NCBI GenBank assembly: GCA_028285245.1
Contig: JANQPY010000025.1
Span: forward strand, 1 to 64,000
Length of the DNA stretch: 64,000 bases
Reading direction: 5' to 3'
From: Gammaproteobacteria bacterium
GTDB taxonomy: Bacteria > Pseudomonadota > Gammaproteobacteria > Steroidobacterales > GCA-2729495
Both the position numbers and the translations under genes were made by a program. A model generated the notes under the pieces. The model had not been told where the DNA came from and did no database searches. It saw nothing but the letters and a program-made list of their open reading frames with translations. Within the stretch, counting starts at the first letter, position 1. Every line of letters begins with the position of its first letter. This document shows, piece after piece, positions 1-7,715 of this stretch.

Positions 1-122
1 GCGCGGAACCGACAATGACGCCGTCGGCGTGCTGGCCTAAGGAGTTCACCTGCTCGGCGGCACGTACAACGAATCCGGCGCACACGGGGGTGTCGCCGAC
101 AGCTGCCTCAAGGGCATCCATG
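1..122 (-). pseudogene. 3'-half fragment of a second, diverged trpA
   Basis: Bases 1-120 align without gaps to 1005-1124 inside the intact trpA; I count about 22 mismatches in 120, roughly 82% identity. Read on the minus strand the frame is open and gives the same TrpA segment (key stretch GDTPVCAGF, then SLGQHADGVIVGSA), with several conservative substitutions. Similarity stops abruptly near 122, so the 5' part of the gene is missing; the 3' end would continue beyond the left edge. Bases 123-221, between this fragment and the next gene, show nothing recognisable. It is either the displaced 3' end left by an insertion event or a recombination remnant from a related strain. Confidence 0.8.
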
Positions 123-221
123 CAGACAAATAGAACTCCGAGGCTTCTCCCTTACCGCGGTTATGACGTTCTACATAGCAGTCTGCCGCGCCCAGCAGTA
201 CTCAACGATCTGAGACCCGTT

Positions 222-815
222 TCATCTGATAACAGAACTCCGGAAGTAAGGATCCGAAAATAGGTTGTCGACCAGATTGTCGAGCGCTTTCTTTACCGCG
301 ACCACGACACCCTCTTTAGCATTCGAGGTCTCATGACTTGCGTTGCCACTAAAGGTGTCACGCCACAAGACTTCATCAGAAGCGTTGTCAGTAGCGGTTA
401 GCTTTACCGAGCCTTTCAGATTAATCGTACCCTTAGTCCAACCTGTAACCGTATCTGAGTCAAAGTCCAGGATTTCACCGGATAGCGTGACTGAGCGGTC
501 TCGCGGCTCGTTCAAACCTGCGGCTTCAACTCCCTGAACAAGGGCGTCCTGTACAAGAAGTGAGAGCTCTTTCTCTGCCTGATACCCTCCCGTGGTCGTC
601 TGTCCATAACCGTTCTTGAAGTGTAAGAGCATCCTTTCGTTTTCAACGCCTCGGGTATCTCTAATTCCTCCAACAATGACTTGCGGAGAGGTGCTAGTAC
701 TTATCGGCGTCGTCGTCCCAGCATACTCATAGTTGACCTCGGTATCGTGGACCGTAAATGCACAACCGGTGGCAGTTAGAGCAAACAGGCAGGTCATTAG
801 GATTCGTGTATTCAT
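222..815 (-). CDS. Putative YajG-like outer-membrane lipoprotein
   Basis: About 197 residues. The N-terminus is a short signal peptide ending in a lipobox-like TATGC, so the mature protein should be a lipidated periplasmic or outer-membrane protein. The body resembles small YajG/LPS-assembly-type lipoproteins: a beta-rich segment, a VQDALVQGVEAAG helix, a conserved SGEILDFD-like strand and a C-terminal helix. Function is unknown. A start at 827 (MGKT..) is possible, but the ATG at 815 has GGGA about 6 bases upstream and fits the signal peptide better. Its GC is near 50%, well below the neighbouring trp genes, and it sits between a trpA fragment and intact trpA, which suggests acquisition by transfer. 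Confidence 0.6.
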   Translation of the reverse strand: MNTRILMTCLFALTATGCAFTVHDTEVNYEYAGTTTPISTSTSPQVIVGGIRDTRGVENERMLLHFKNGYGQTTTGGYQAEKELSLLVQDALVQGVEAAGLNEPRDRSVTLSGEILDFDSDTVTGWTKGTINLKGSVKLTATDNASDEVLWRDTFSGNASHETSNAKEGVVVAVKKALDNLVDNLFSDPYFRSSVIR

Positions 816-942
816 TGTTTTTCCCATCTCTGCTTAGCAAGACCAAATTGAGTGTAAGCCTGTGACGATCGACTTAAAAGTGCACCATATAGAATGCGGC
901 AGACGAAGCGAGAGTCCAGTCGCGCGTGTGAAACGCCGTATT

Positions 943-1713
943 TCAGCCACGCAACCCATTGAGAAACTCAGCCGGGTCCTCACCGGCCTCTAACTTCTCC
1001 ACCAGCGCGGAACCAACGATGACGCCGTCGGCGTGTTGACCCAAGGAGCTAACCTGCTCGGAGGCGCGTACGCCAAAGCCCGCGCACACGGGGGTGTCAC
1101 CGGCAGCCGCTTTCACGGCATCGAGGTAGTCGGTGACATCGGCGGGTAAGGCCTGGGCGCCGCCGGTGATGCCTTTGATGGTAACGGCATACACAAACCC
1201 GCGGCTGGCATCGCACAGCGCCTGCATGCGCGCGTCGGGCGTTGCCGGTGTAACGAGCTGAATCAACGCGAGGCCCTGCTCGTTGAGCGCAGCGCGCAGC
1301 TCGGTGCCTTCTTCGAGCGGCAGATCGGGCACGATGAAACCGCAAACACCCGCTTTCACGCAATCCTCTGCAAGGCGCTTGTATCCATAGGCAAGCAACG
1401 GATTGAGATAGCTCATCAAGACCAGCGGTGCATCAATGCCGTCCGTCTGTTTGAGTTCGCCGAGTATCCAGCTCAGCGTGACGCCGGCTTCAATCGCAGC
1501 GTGGCTGGAACGCTGGATGGTGACACCGTCTGCCATGGGATCAGAGAACGGCACGCCGAGTTCCACCACATCGCCCGCGGAAGCCACCTTCTTTAAGGTC
1601 TCAACGAAACCGTCTTTGTCCGGGTAACCTGCCGTGATAAACGGCACAAGGCCTACCCGCCCGGCGTCGTTCGCGGTTCTAATGGCGGCGCTGATGCGTT
1701 CATGCGGTTGCAT
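943..1713 (-). CDS. trpA: Tryptophan synthase alpha chain
   Basis: 256 residues. Cleaves indole-3-glycerol phosphate to indole and glyceraldehyde 3-phosphate; indole is channelled to TrpB. Seen: the TIM-barrel start FITAGYP, the VELGVPFSDPMADGVTIQ segment carrying the catalytic Glu and Asp, and the phosphate-binding end with GFGVRASEQV and DGVIVGSALV. The ATG immediately follows the trpB TGA (TGAATG), the usual arrangement for translational coupling. It is the last gene of the seven-gene trp operon; I found no convincing terminator in 828-942. Its 3' part has a diverged partial copy at 1-122. Confidence 0.97.
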   Translation of the reverse strand: MQPHERISAAIRTANDAGRVGLVPFITAGYPDKDGFVETLKKVASAGDVVELGVPFSDPMADGVTIQRSSHAAIEAGVTLSWILGELKQTDGIDAPLVLMSYLNPLLAYGYKRLAEDCVKAGVCGFIVPDLPLEEGTELRAALNEQGLALIQLVTPATPDARMQALCDASRGFVYAVTIKGITGGAQALPADVTDYLDAVKAAAGDTPVCAGFGVRASEQVSSLGQHADGVIVGSALVEKLEAGEDPAEFLNGLRG

Positions 1714-2985
1714 TCAGGCGGCCTTGTTCTTGAACACATCGCGCGGCAGCACTTTGCTCAGCGTGGGCATGTCTTTATCCCCGCGTCCGGACAGGCCAAT
1801 CAGCACGCGCTTGTTGGGATTGTCTTTGGCCCAGCGGCGCGCGCCCACAAACGCATGTGCGCTTTCGATGGCGGTGAGAATGCCCTCGAACGCGCAGCAC
1901 TCGCGCAAGGCCTCCAATGCTTCAGCATCAGTCGCCGAGACGTAAGACACACGCCCGATAGCCTGCAACAGCGAATGCTCGGGCCCGACGCCAGGATAGT
2001 CGAGTCCGGCGGAGACCGAATGGGTTTCCTGAATCTGGCCATCGTCGTTGTGCAGCAGAATCGAATAACTGCCGTGCAAAACGCCGGGGGTGCCGGTGGC
2101 CAGTGTTGCAGAGTTCTCTCCCAGTCCGGTGCCTCGCCCGCCCGCTTCTACGCCGTATAACAAGGTGTCTTTATCACCCAGAAAAGGATGAAACAGGCCG
2201 ATGGCATTCGAACCACCGCCGACGCAGGCGAATACGGCATCGGGCAATCCGCCGGCCAGCTGGTGCATCTGCGCGCGTGCTTCACGCCCGATGATGGCCT
2301 GCAGTTCGCGCACGAGGTAGGGATAAGGATGCGGCCCGACCGCCGAGCCCAACAGGTAGTAGCTACCTTCAGGGTCAGACACCCAGTCACGAAACGCCTC
2401 ATCAATAGCGGCACGCAAAGTGCGATCGCCGCTGGTGACGGGCACGACTTCGGCACCGAGTTGATACATGCGATCTACATTCGGTGCCTGTCGCGCCACG
2501 TCGACTTCACCCATGTACACGATGCAGGGAATACCAACGCGCGCGCAGGCCGCCGCGGTAGCCACCCCATGCTGACCCGCGCCCGTCTCAGCGATCACGC
2601 GCGTGGCACCCAGCCGCTTTGCCAGCAGGGCCTGGCCTAGCGCGTTGTTAATCTTGTGTGCGCCGGTGTGCGCGAGATCTTCGCGCTTCAGCCACACGCT
2701 GGCACCCCAGCGCTGCGACAGACCGCGTGCGTAGGTGAGTGCTGTAGGCCGGCCCACCCATTGCGTTAGCTCGGCATTGAGCTCGGCGACAAAGCTGTCG
2801 TCTTTCAGGTGTTCGCGAATGCCATCTTCGAGACGCTGCAGTGCGGGCACCAAGGTTTCCGGCGCGTAACGGCCGCCGAACGGGCCAAAGCGGCCCTGTG
2901 CATCCGGCAGCTCGCCGTCAATAAGCCGTTTCAGCAGCGCCTGTTGCTCCGCAGAACTCAATTCAACTGACCTCTTAGTTGGCAC
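1714..2985 (-). CDS. trpB: Tryptophan synthase beta chain
   Basis: About 423 residues. PLP enzyme condensing indole with serine to tryptophan, partner of TrpA. Seen: FGPFGGRYAPETL near the N-terminus, the PLP lysine in HTGAHKINNALGQ, GAGQHGVATA, the glycine-rich phosphate cup GGGSNAIG, and the C-terminal GLSGRGDKD. The open frame extends upstream to 3048, but the best start is the GTG at 2985: AGGAG lies 7 bases upstream (2994-2998). An ATG at 3000 lacks such a site. With GTG the gene overlaps the trpF stop by 11 bases, in keeping with tight coupling. Confidence 0.95.
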   Translation of the reverse strand: MPTKRSVELSSAEQQALLKRLIDGELPDAQGRFGPFGGRYAPETLVPALQRLEDGIREHLKDDSFVAELNAELTQWVGRPTALTYARGLSQRWGASVWLKREDLAHTGAHKINNALGQALLAKRLGATRVIAETGAGQHGVATAAACARVGIPCIVYMGEVDVARQAPNVDRMYQLGAEVVPVTSGDRTLRAAIDEAFRDWVSDPEGSYYLLGSAVGPHPYPYLVRELQAIIGREARAQMHQLAGGLPDAVFACVGGGSNAIGLFHPFLGDKDTLLYGVEAGGRGTGLGENSATLATGTPGVLHGSYSILLHNDDGQIQETHSVSAGLDYPGVGPEHSLLQAIGRVSYVSATDAEALEALRECCAFEGILTAIESAHAFVGARRWAKDNPNKRVLIGLSGRGDKDMPTLSKVLPRDVFKNKAA

Positions 2986-3586
2986 GTCGTAACTCCTCAT
3001 CGCGCACCGCGCGCACAAAGGCGGCGATCCGCTGCTCATCTTTCTCACCGGGCGCCGATTCCACGCCGCTGCTCACATCCACACCCCACGGGCGGGCCGT
3101 GCGCAACGCGGAGGCGACATTATCAGGCTTCAGACCACCGGCGAGCATCAGCTCGGTGCCCCGGGCCAGCCGCCCCGCCCGGCCCCAGTCGGCCTGCTGG
3201 CCTGATCCGCTGGCCGCCGCCTCAAACAGCAGGCGCGGCGCTGCCATTGCGGCGGACTCATCCAGCGCGGGCGTATCCCGATACACGGGCAACGGGGCAA
3301 TATCTTCATGCAGGTCAAGACCGGCAAAATCTTCCGCATCGGTTTGCAGCCAGTCCGGCGCAAACTCCGCCTGCACGGCGGCCCATTCCTGAGCCGACGG
3401 GTGACGCATCACCGCAACACGCAGCACACCCGACGGAAGATCGGCACACAGCACGCGGGCTTCAGCCGGCGTCACGCGCCGCGGCGAGTCGGCAAACACA
3501 AACCCCACGGCATCAGCCCCCGCCGCGCAGGCCGCTGCCACCGCCCTGGGCGTGCGCAGACCACAGATCTTTATGAACGTAGGCAT
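2975..3586 (-). CDS. trpF: Phosphoribosylanthranilate isomerase
   Basis: 203 residues from the ATG at 3586. Amadori rearrangement of N-(5-phosphoribosyl)anthranilate to CdRP. Seen: KICGLRTPRAVAAA with the catalytic Cys, AVGFVFADSPRRVTP, a LLFEAAASGSGQQADW segment supplying the general acid Asp, LAGGLKPDNVASA, and GVDVSSGVESAPGEKDEQRIAAFV. A longer open frame reaches 3646 but would overlap trpC, and family members begin just before the KICG motif. It is a separate gene rather than fused to trpC as in enterobacteria, and lies 10 bases after trpC. Confidence 0.95.
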   Translation of the reverse strand: MPTFIKICGLRTPRAVAAACAAGADAVGFVFADSPRRVTPAEARVLCADLPSGVLRVAVMRHPSAQEWAAVQAEFAPDWLQTDAEDFAGLDLHEDIAPLPVYRDTPALDESAAMAAPRLLFEAAASGSGQQADWGRAGRLARGTELMLAGGLKPDNVASALRTARPWGVDVSSGVESAPGEKDEQRIAAFVRAVRDEELRRAN

Positions 3587-3596
3587 CGATAACGCT

Positions 3597-4442
3597 TCAG
3601 TTGCGGCCAGCCCGCAGCAAATCACTGGCTGCAGCAACCGGATCACCCGAACGCATCAGTGCGGTACCCACCAGGGCAAGGTTGTAACCAAGCCGCGCCA
3701 CTTCGGCAGCTTCGCTGGCGTTGGTGATACCGCTCTCCGCCACCCGTGGCATTTCTGTGGGCAGCGCTGGCGCGAGCGCTGCGAAGCGGGCGAACTCGAC
3801 GTCAAGCGTGCGCAGGTCGCGACAGTTGATGCCGATCGCCAAGCGAACGCGGTCCGCCTCAGTAGCCGGGCCAAACTGCTGCATCACCGGCAGACAGGCA
3901 TCCAGATCGCGCTCGTCGAACGCTTCCACCAGTGCGAACAGATCGAGTCCCAGCGCCGCTTCGAGTAAACGCTTGAGTTCATCCGCAGACAAGATCGCAG
4001 CGATCAGCAAAACGCCGCTGGCGCGCGCCGCGCGGGCTTCCAGCACCTGATAAGCATCGACCAGAAAGTCTTTGCGCATTGAGGGTAGCGCCGGCACTTC
4101 TCGCGATACGGCTTTCAAGTCATCGAGCGACCCGGAAAACTGATCAGGCTCCGTCAGCACGGACAACGCCGCTGCGCCACCGCGCGCGTACGCTCCGGCC
4201 TGCTGCACCGGATCGAGTTCATCGCCCGCGAGTTGGCCGGCGCTGGGCGAACGGCGCTTCACCTCGGCGATCAAATCGAACCCTTCCGGCGACAGGTTGA
4301 ACGGCACAGGCGGCGGCAAATCGCGCAGGCTGCCGCGCAGAACGGGCTCGATGGTATTGGCTTGCGCAGCCGCCAGGCGCGCGCTGCTGGCCGCGGCCAT
4401 GCGCGACAGAAAATCTTCGTTCGATGCGGTCTGGCTGGGCAT
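3597..4442 (-). CDS. trpC: Indole-3-glycerol phosphate synthase
   Basis: 281 residues. Ring closure of CdRP to indole-3-glycerol phosphate. Seen: LIAEVKRRSPSAG with the catalytic Lys/Glu region, ALSVLTEPDQFSGSL, the MRKDFLVDAYQVLEARAARA block, IGINCRDLRTLDV, and ESGITNASEAA with LVGTALMRS forming the phosphate site. The ATG at 4442 overlaps the trpD stop in a TGATG junction; a GTG one codon earlier is also in frame. Unfused to trpF. Confidence 0.96.
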   Translation of the reverse strand: MPSQTASNEDFLSRMAAASSARLAAAQANTIEPVLRGSLRDLPPPVPFNLSPEGFDLIAEVKRRSPSAGQLAGDELDPVQQAGAYARGGAAALSVLTEPDQFSGSLDDLKAVSREVPALPSMRKDFLVDAYQVLEARAARASGVLLIAAILSADELKRLLEAALGLDLFALVEAFDERDLDACLPVMQQFGPATEADRVRLAIGINCRDLRTLDVEFARFAALAPALPTEMPRVAESGITNASEAAEVARLGYNLALVGTALMRSGDPVAAASDLLRAGRN

Positions 4443-5476
4443 CACGCTGGCAGACGGCCGGCAAACTCTCTTAAGCGATCCAGCACGGCCTGACCTTTGC
4501 CCGCCTCGAGTGCAGCCTCCGCCGTGGCAATCCCGCTGCGCATATCGTCAGCCCGGCCGGTCACCTCCAGCAGCAGGCCGGCGCCCAGGGTGAGCGCATC
4601 GCGATGCGGACCCTGCTCAGTGCCGGCGAGCACCGCGGCAAGCGCCGCCGCATTAGCTTCCGCATTGCCGCCGGCCAGATCGTAGGGCGTGCAGCGTGCC
4701 ACGCCGGAGTCTTTGGGATCGCGAATTTCTTCCTTGACCGAACCCGGACGCACATCGAACAACGTGAACGTGCCGCAGGGTGTCGCCTCGTCCCAGCCGG
4801 GATCGCCGTGGACAACGAATGCGCGTTCAATGTCCATGCCCGACAGCGTGTCGGCCATCAAGCGCGCGCGAGGCAAATCAAAGGCGCCAACAAGGTGATA
4901 CGGTGGCGCCGCCGGATTGGCCAGCGGCCCGAGAATATTAAATACGGTGCGCACACCCATGGCCGCACGCACCGGGCCGATGGCTTTCATCGCCGGATGA
5001 AAAAACGGCGCGAACAAAAATGCGAAACCGCAGGCCTCAAGACAGTCGAGTGCGGTGTCCGCATCCGGTGCCAGCGGCACACCCAGTGCCTCAAGCACAT
5101 CGGCGCTGCCGCACTTGGAAGACACGGACCGGTTGCCGTGCTTGATCATCGGAATACCGCAGGCCGCGGCAACGAGCGCCGTGCCCGTCGAAAGGTTCAG
5201 GCTGCCGGAACCGTCGCCGCCCGTGCCCACGCTGTCGGCGGCGTGCAGGCCAGCGGGCAAGGTAACGGGCTTCGCCAGTTCGCGCATGGCGCCGGCAAAT
5301 CCGCGCACTTCTTCGGGTGTTTCGCCTTTGGCGCGTAGCGCCGCCAGCAGGGCCCCGGCCGTCGCCGGCGGCAGGTCTTCGTCGGTCAATAGTTTCATCA
5401 GCGCGCTGGCGACGGGCTCTTCCAGTGCCTCACCGTCGAGCAGACGATTCAGAATTGCGGTGGGTTCGGTGGCCAT
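4442..5476 (-). CDS. trpD: Anthranilate phosphoribosyltransferase
   Basis: 344 residues. Transfers phosphoribose from PRPP to anthranilate. Seen: the helical N-terminal domain, the glycine-rich PRPP loop DSVGTGGDGSGSLNLST, KHGNRSVSSKCGSADVLEALG, and the FFHPAMKAIGPVRAAMGVRTVFNILGPLANP block typical of the family, followed by the GxxD-type VHGDPGWDE region. The ATG at 5476 has AGGAG about 6 bases upstream. It sits 21 bases after trpG and overlaps trpC. Not fused to trpG. Confidence 0.97.
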   Translation of the reverse strand: MATEPTAILNRLLDGEALEEPVASALMKLLTDEDLPPATAGALLAALRAKGETPEEVRGFAGAMRELAKPVTLPAGLHAADSVGTGGDGSGSLNLSTGTALVAAACGIPMIKHGNRSVSSKCGSADVLEALGVPLAPDADTALDCLEACGFAFLFAPFFHPAMKAIGPVRAAMGVRTVFNILGPLANPAAPPYHLVGAFDLPRARLMADTLSGMDIERAFVVHGDPGWDEATPCGTFTLFDVRPGSVKEEIRDPKDSGVARCTPYDLAGGNAEANAAALAAVLAGTEQGPHRDALTLGAGLLLEVTGRADDMRSGIATAEAALEAGKGQAVLDRLREFAGRLPA

Positions 5477-5497
5477 AAGCTGCTCCTGTCTGCCAGC

Positions 5498-6091
5498 TCA
5501 GCGCTTGTTACCGGCTGGCTCAAGACGTAAGAAGTTGCGCATCAACTCGTCGCCGGCGGGGGTCAGTACGCTCTCCGGATGAAACTGCACGCCCTCCAGC
5601 GGTAACTCACGATGGCGCACGCCCATGATTTCGCCCTGCTCGGTGCGCGCCGTGATTTCGAGGCACTCGGGCAGACTGGCATCTTCGGCGGCCAGCGAAT
5701 GATAGCGGCCCGCCTCCAGCGGATTGTCGAGACCGGCAAACAGCGTTTTGCCATCGTGCTTAACCAGCGAGGTCTTGCCATGCATCAGGCGCTCGGCCGA
5801 CACGATGTTGCCGCCAAAGTACTGCACCAGTGTCTGATGGCCGAGACAAACGCCCAGCACCGGCACTCGCTCTTTGAAGGCACCGATCATCTCCAGCGAA
5901 ACACCGGCATCATCTGGCCGCCCGGGTCCGGGTGAGATACACAAATGCGTGACGTCAAGCTTCAGCGCCTCGTCCACAGAGATCTCATCGTGGCGGAACA
6001 CCTGCACGTCGGCACCCAACACGAGGAATGCCTGCACCAGGTTGTAGGTGAAAGAATCGTAGTTATCGATCAACAGCAGGCGCGGTGTCAC
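5498..6091 (-). CDS. trpG: Anthranilate synthase component II (glutamine amidotransferase)
   Basis: 197 residues. Supplies ammonia from glutamine to TrpE; homologues also serve p-aminobenzoate synthesis. Seen: [15 protein letters not shown] at the start, the oxyanion [11 protein letters not shown], the nucleophile elbow [10 protein letters not shown] with the catalytic Cys, and the C-terminal [10 protein letters not shown] carrying the His and Glu of the triad. The start is GTG at 6091, overlapping the trpE stop by four bases (GTGA), with GGAAGGG just upstream. The position inside a trp operon makes the tryptophan role primary. Confidence 0.96.
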   Translation of the reverse strand: MTPRLLLIDNYDSFTYNLVQAFLVLGADVQVFRHDEISVDEALKLDVTHLCISPGPGRPDDAGVSLEMIGAFKERVPVLGVCLGHQTLVQYFGGNIVSAERLMHGKTSLVKHDGKTLFAGLDNPLEAGRYHSLAAEDASLPECLEITARTEQGEIMGVRHRELPLEGVQFHPESVLTPAGDELMRNFLRLEPAGNKR

Positions 6092-7479
6092 AGCCCTTCC
6101 TCCGCCATCGCCAGGGCGCGCCGCAAAATTGCGCTCTTGGCCAGCACTTCCTGATACTCAGTTTCCGGAACGCTGTCGGCGACGATGCCGGCACCGGCCT
6201 GATAACTGTAATTGCCCGGCCCAAACACCAGCGTGCGAATCGCAATGGCCTGATCCATGTCGCCGTTATGGCCGAAGTAGCCGACCGTGCCGCCGTAAAC
6301 GCCGCGGCGCACCGGTTCAAGTTCATCAATCAACTGCATGGCGCGCACCTTGGGTGCGCCGACCAGCGTGCCGGCGGGGAACGCCGCGGCAAACAAATCG
6401 AAGGCATCACGACCCTCAGCCATTCTGCCCTGCACGCCGCTGACGATGTGCATGACATGACTGTATCGCTCAATTGATCGATACGGATCGACGTGCACAC
6501 TGCCGGCCGCCGCGACCCGGCCCAGATCGTTGCGGGCCAGATCAACCAGCATCACATGCTCGGCGTTTTCCTTGGCGTCGGCGAGCAATGAGGTTTCATG
6601 CGCCTGGTCTTCGGCCTCGTCGCTGCCGCGCGGCCGTGTACCGGCAATTGGCCGCAGCGCTGCGACCCCGCCGTGCAGCTTCACCAGCGCTTCGGGTGAC
6701 GAGCCGGCCACCTGCAGATCACCCAGATCAAAGAAAAACATGTAGGGCGATGGGTTCAGCAGCCGCATGGCGCGGTACGTTTCGAACGGCGGCAGCGACT
6801 GCGCGCCGGCAAACCGCACCGACAGCACAATCTGGTAAATGTCTCCCGCCCTGATGTAGTCCTTGGCGCGCGCAACCCGCGCCATGAAATCTTCACCCGA
6901 AAGACTGGCATCGGGAGCCGCGTAACTGCGCGGCGAATCGCTGACCGGCACCGCACCGCGCAGCAGTTCGATAATCTGGCCGCGCAAACTCGCCCGCGCA
7001 GCATCATCGCCACTATGCAGTAATGCGATCCGCCGGGTCAGATGATCGAAAACCAGCAACGATTCGGTGGCCAGATACGCCGCCTCCGGCGCCGTCGGTA
7101 TGGACTCACCGGATGGCGGATGATCCAGCCGCTCAAAGTTACGCACCAGATCGTGACCGGCGATTCCGACCAGGCCACCGCTAAAGGGCAACTCGGGAAT
7201 AGCCGGCGCAAGGCGCGGCGTGTTTTCGAGCACGTTGCGCAGTGTGCCAAGCAGCGCCTCGCGATTGGCCGGACGCGGCTCAGGTTGTCCATCCACCCGC
7301 AAACCATCGGCATCCAGGCGCACCTCGCTGGCCTGTCCGAAGCCCAGGAACGAGTAGCGGGCCAGACGTGCACCACCCTCCACGCTCTCCAGTAAGTAGC
7401 GCGGCTTCAGGGGCGCCAGCTTCAAATACGTCGATACCGGTGTATCGAGGTCGGCGCTGATGTCGAACGGTGGCTGCAT
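6088..7479 (-). CDS. trpE: Anthranilate synthase component I
   Basis: 463 residues from the ATG at 7479. Converts chorismate and ammonia to anthranilate, the committed step. Seen: an N-terminal [17 protein letters not shown] block, the part where feedback by tryptophan acts in the family, then the chorismate-binding domain with [31 protein letters not shown], the [17 protein letters not shown] segment, [40 protein letters not shown] and [11 protein letters not shown]. The frame stays open to 7539, but that region is the attenuator hairpin, so an upstream start would lie inside it. First structural gene after trpL. Confidence 0.96.
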   Translation of the reverse strand: MQPPFDISADLDTPVSTYLKLAPLKPRYLLESVEGGARLARYSFLGFGQASEVRLDADGLRVDGQPEPRPANREALLGTLRNVLENTPRLAPAIPELPFSGGLVGIAGHDLVRNFERLDHPPSGESIPTAPEAAYLATESLLVFDHLTRRIALLHSGDDAARASLRGQIIELLRGAVPVSDSPRSYAAPDASLSGEDFMARVARAKDYIRAGDIYQIVLSVRFAGAQSLPPFETYRAMRLLNPSPYMFFFDLGDLQVAGSSPEALVKLHGGVAALRPIAGTRPRGSDEAEDQAHETSLLADAKENAEHVMLVDLARNDLGRVAAAGSVHVDPYRSIERYSHVMHIVSGVQGRMAEGRDAFDLFAAAFPAGTLVGAPKVRAMQLIDELEPVRRGVYGGTVGYFGHNGDMDQAIAIRTLVFGPGNYSYQAGAGIVADSVPETEYQEVLAKSAILRRALAMAEEGL

Positions 7480-7527
7480 GATGTTCCGTAAAGTCGCGAG
7501 TCGGTCTGCTGTATTTGGGCGGGACAC

Positions 7528-7561
7528 AAAAAAGCCCATCGCCGGCGTGCCGGGGATGGGC
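7528..7561 (-). terminator. trp attenuator (Rho-independent)
   Basis: On the minus strand GCCCATC-C-CCGGC pairs with GCCGG-C-GATGGGC around a tiny loop: two blocks of 7 and about 5 base pairs separated by a C/C mismatch (7534-7561), followed at once by six U (7528-7533). It lies between the leader peptide stop and trpE, where a trp attenuator should be. The 5' arm is also the 3' half of the antiterminator, so the two structures exclude each other. Confidence 0.9.
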
Positions 7562-7605
7562 CTTCGCGGCGCGATTGTGGCGCGCTAGGAGATGGCCCTC
7601 CCCGG
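7550..7605 (-). promoter_or_regulatory. trp antiterminator pairing (segments 2 and 3)
   Basis: CCGGGGAGGGCC at 7594-7605, still inside the leader peptide reading frame and about 6 bases after the Trp codons, is complementary to GGCCC-A-TCCCCGG at 7550-7562: 12 pairs with a single bulged A. Forming it would sequester the left arm of the terminator. This is the standard geometry for a ribosome stalled on Trp codons allowing readthrough. The 1:2 protector pairing is less clear to me. Confidence 0.8.
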
Positions 7606-7650
7606 GGGAAGCGCCCACCACCAGTTACGATTGCCAATCGCGTGTTTCAT
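7585..7650 (-). CDS. trpL: trp operon leader peptide, three tandem Trp codons
   Basis: A 21-codon frame starting ATG AAA CAC at 7650 and stopping at TAG (7585-7587). Residues 10-12 are Trp-Trp-Trp (TGG TGG TGG); the peptide begins MKHAIGNRN and ends in ALPPGRAIS. Low charged-tRNA-Trp would stall the ribosome there, favouring the antiterminator and trpE expression. It has no Shine-Dalgarno, and the predicted transcription start lies only about 0-2 bases before the ATG, so translation is probably leaderless. Too short for standard ORF calling. Confidence 0.92.
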   Translation of the reverse strand: MKHAIGNRNWWWALPPGRAIS

Positions 7651-7658
7651 GCGGCCGG

Positions 7659-7688
7659 AGTATCGCTGCTGGGGTCCGCAGCCGTCAA
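7659..7688 (-). promoter_or_regulatory. Predicted sigma70 promoter of the trp operon
   Basis: Minus strand: -35 TTGACG (7683-7688), 18-base spacer, -10 GATACT (7659-7664). It lies in the only space between the stop of the SLC13 gene (7716) and trpL (7650). The -10 ends 8 bases before the trpL ATG, which predicts a transcript starting at or next to the start codon. I see no TrpR-type operator. Confidence 0.6.
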
Positions 7689-7715
7689 GGACCGGCACCG
7701 CAAAACGCGGCAGGC

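Noticed and set aside
15-263. 82-codon plus-strand frame at the left edge
   Set aside because: Antisense to the trpA fragment and overlaps the lipoprotein gene end; no coding character.
7480-7539. Upstream start for trpE at 7539
   Set aside because: That start codon is inside the attenuator hairpin; the start at 7479 fits the family.
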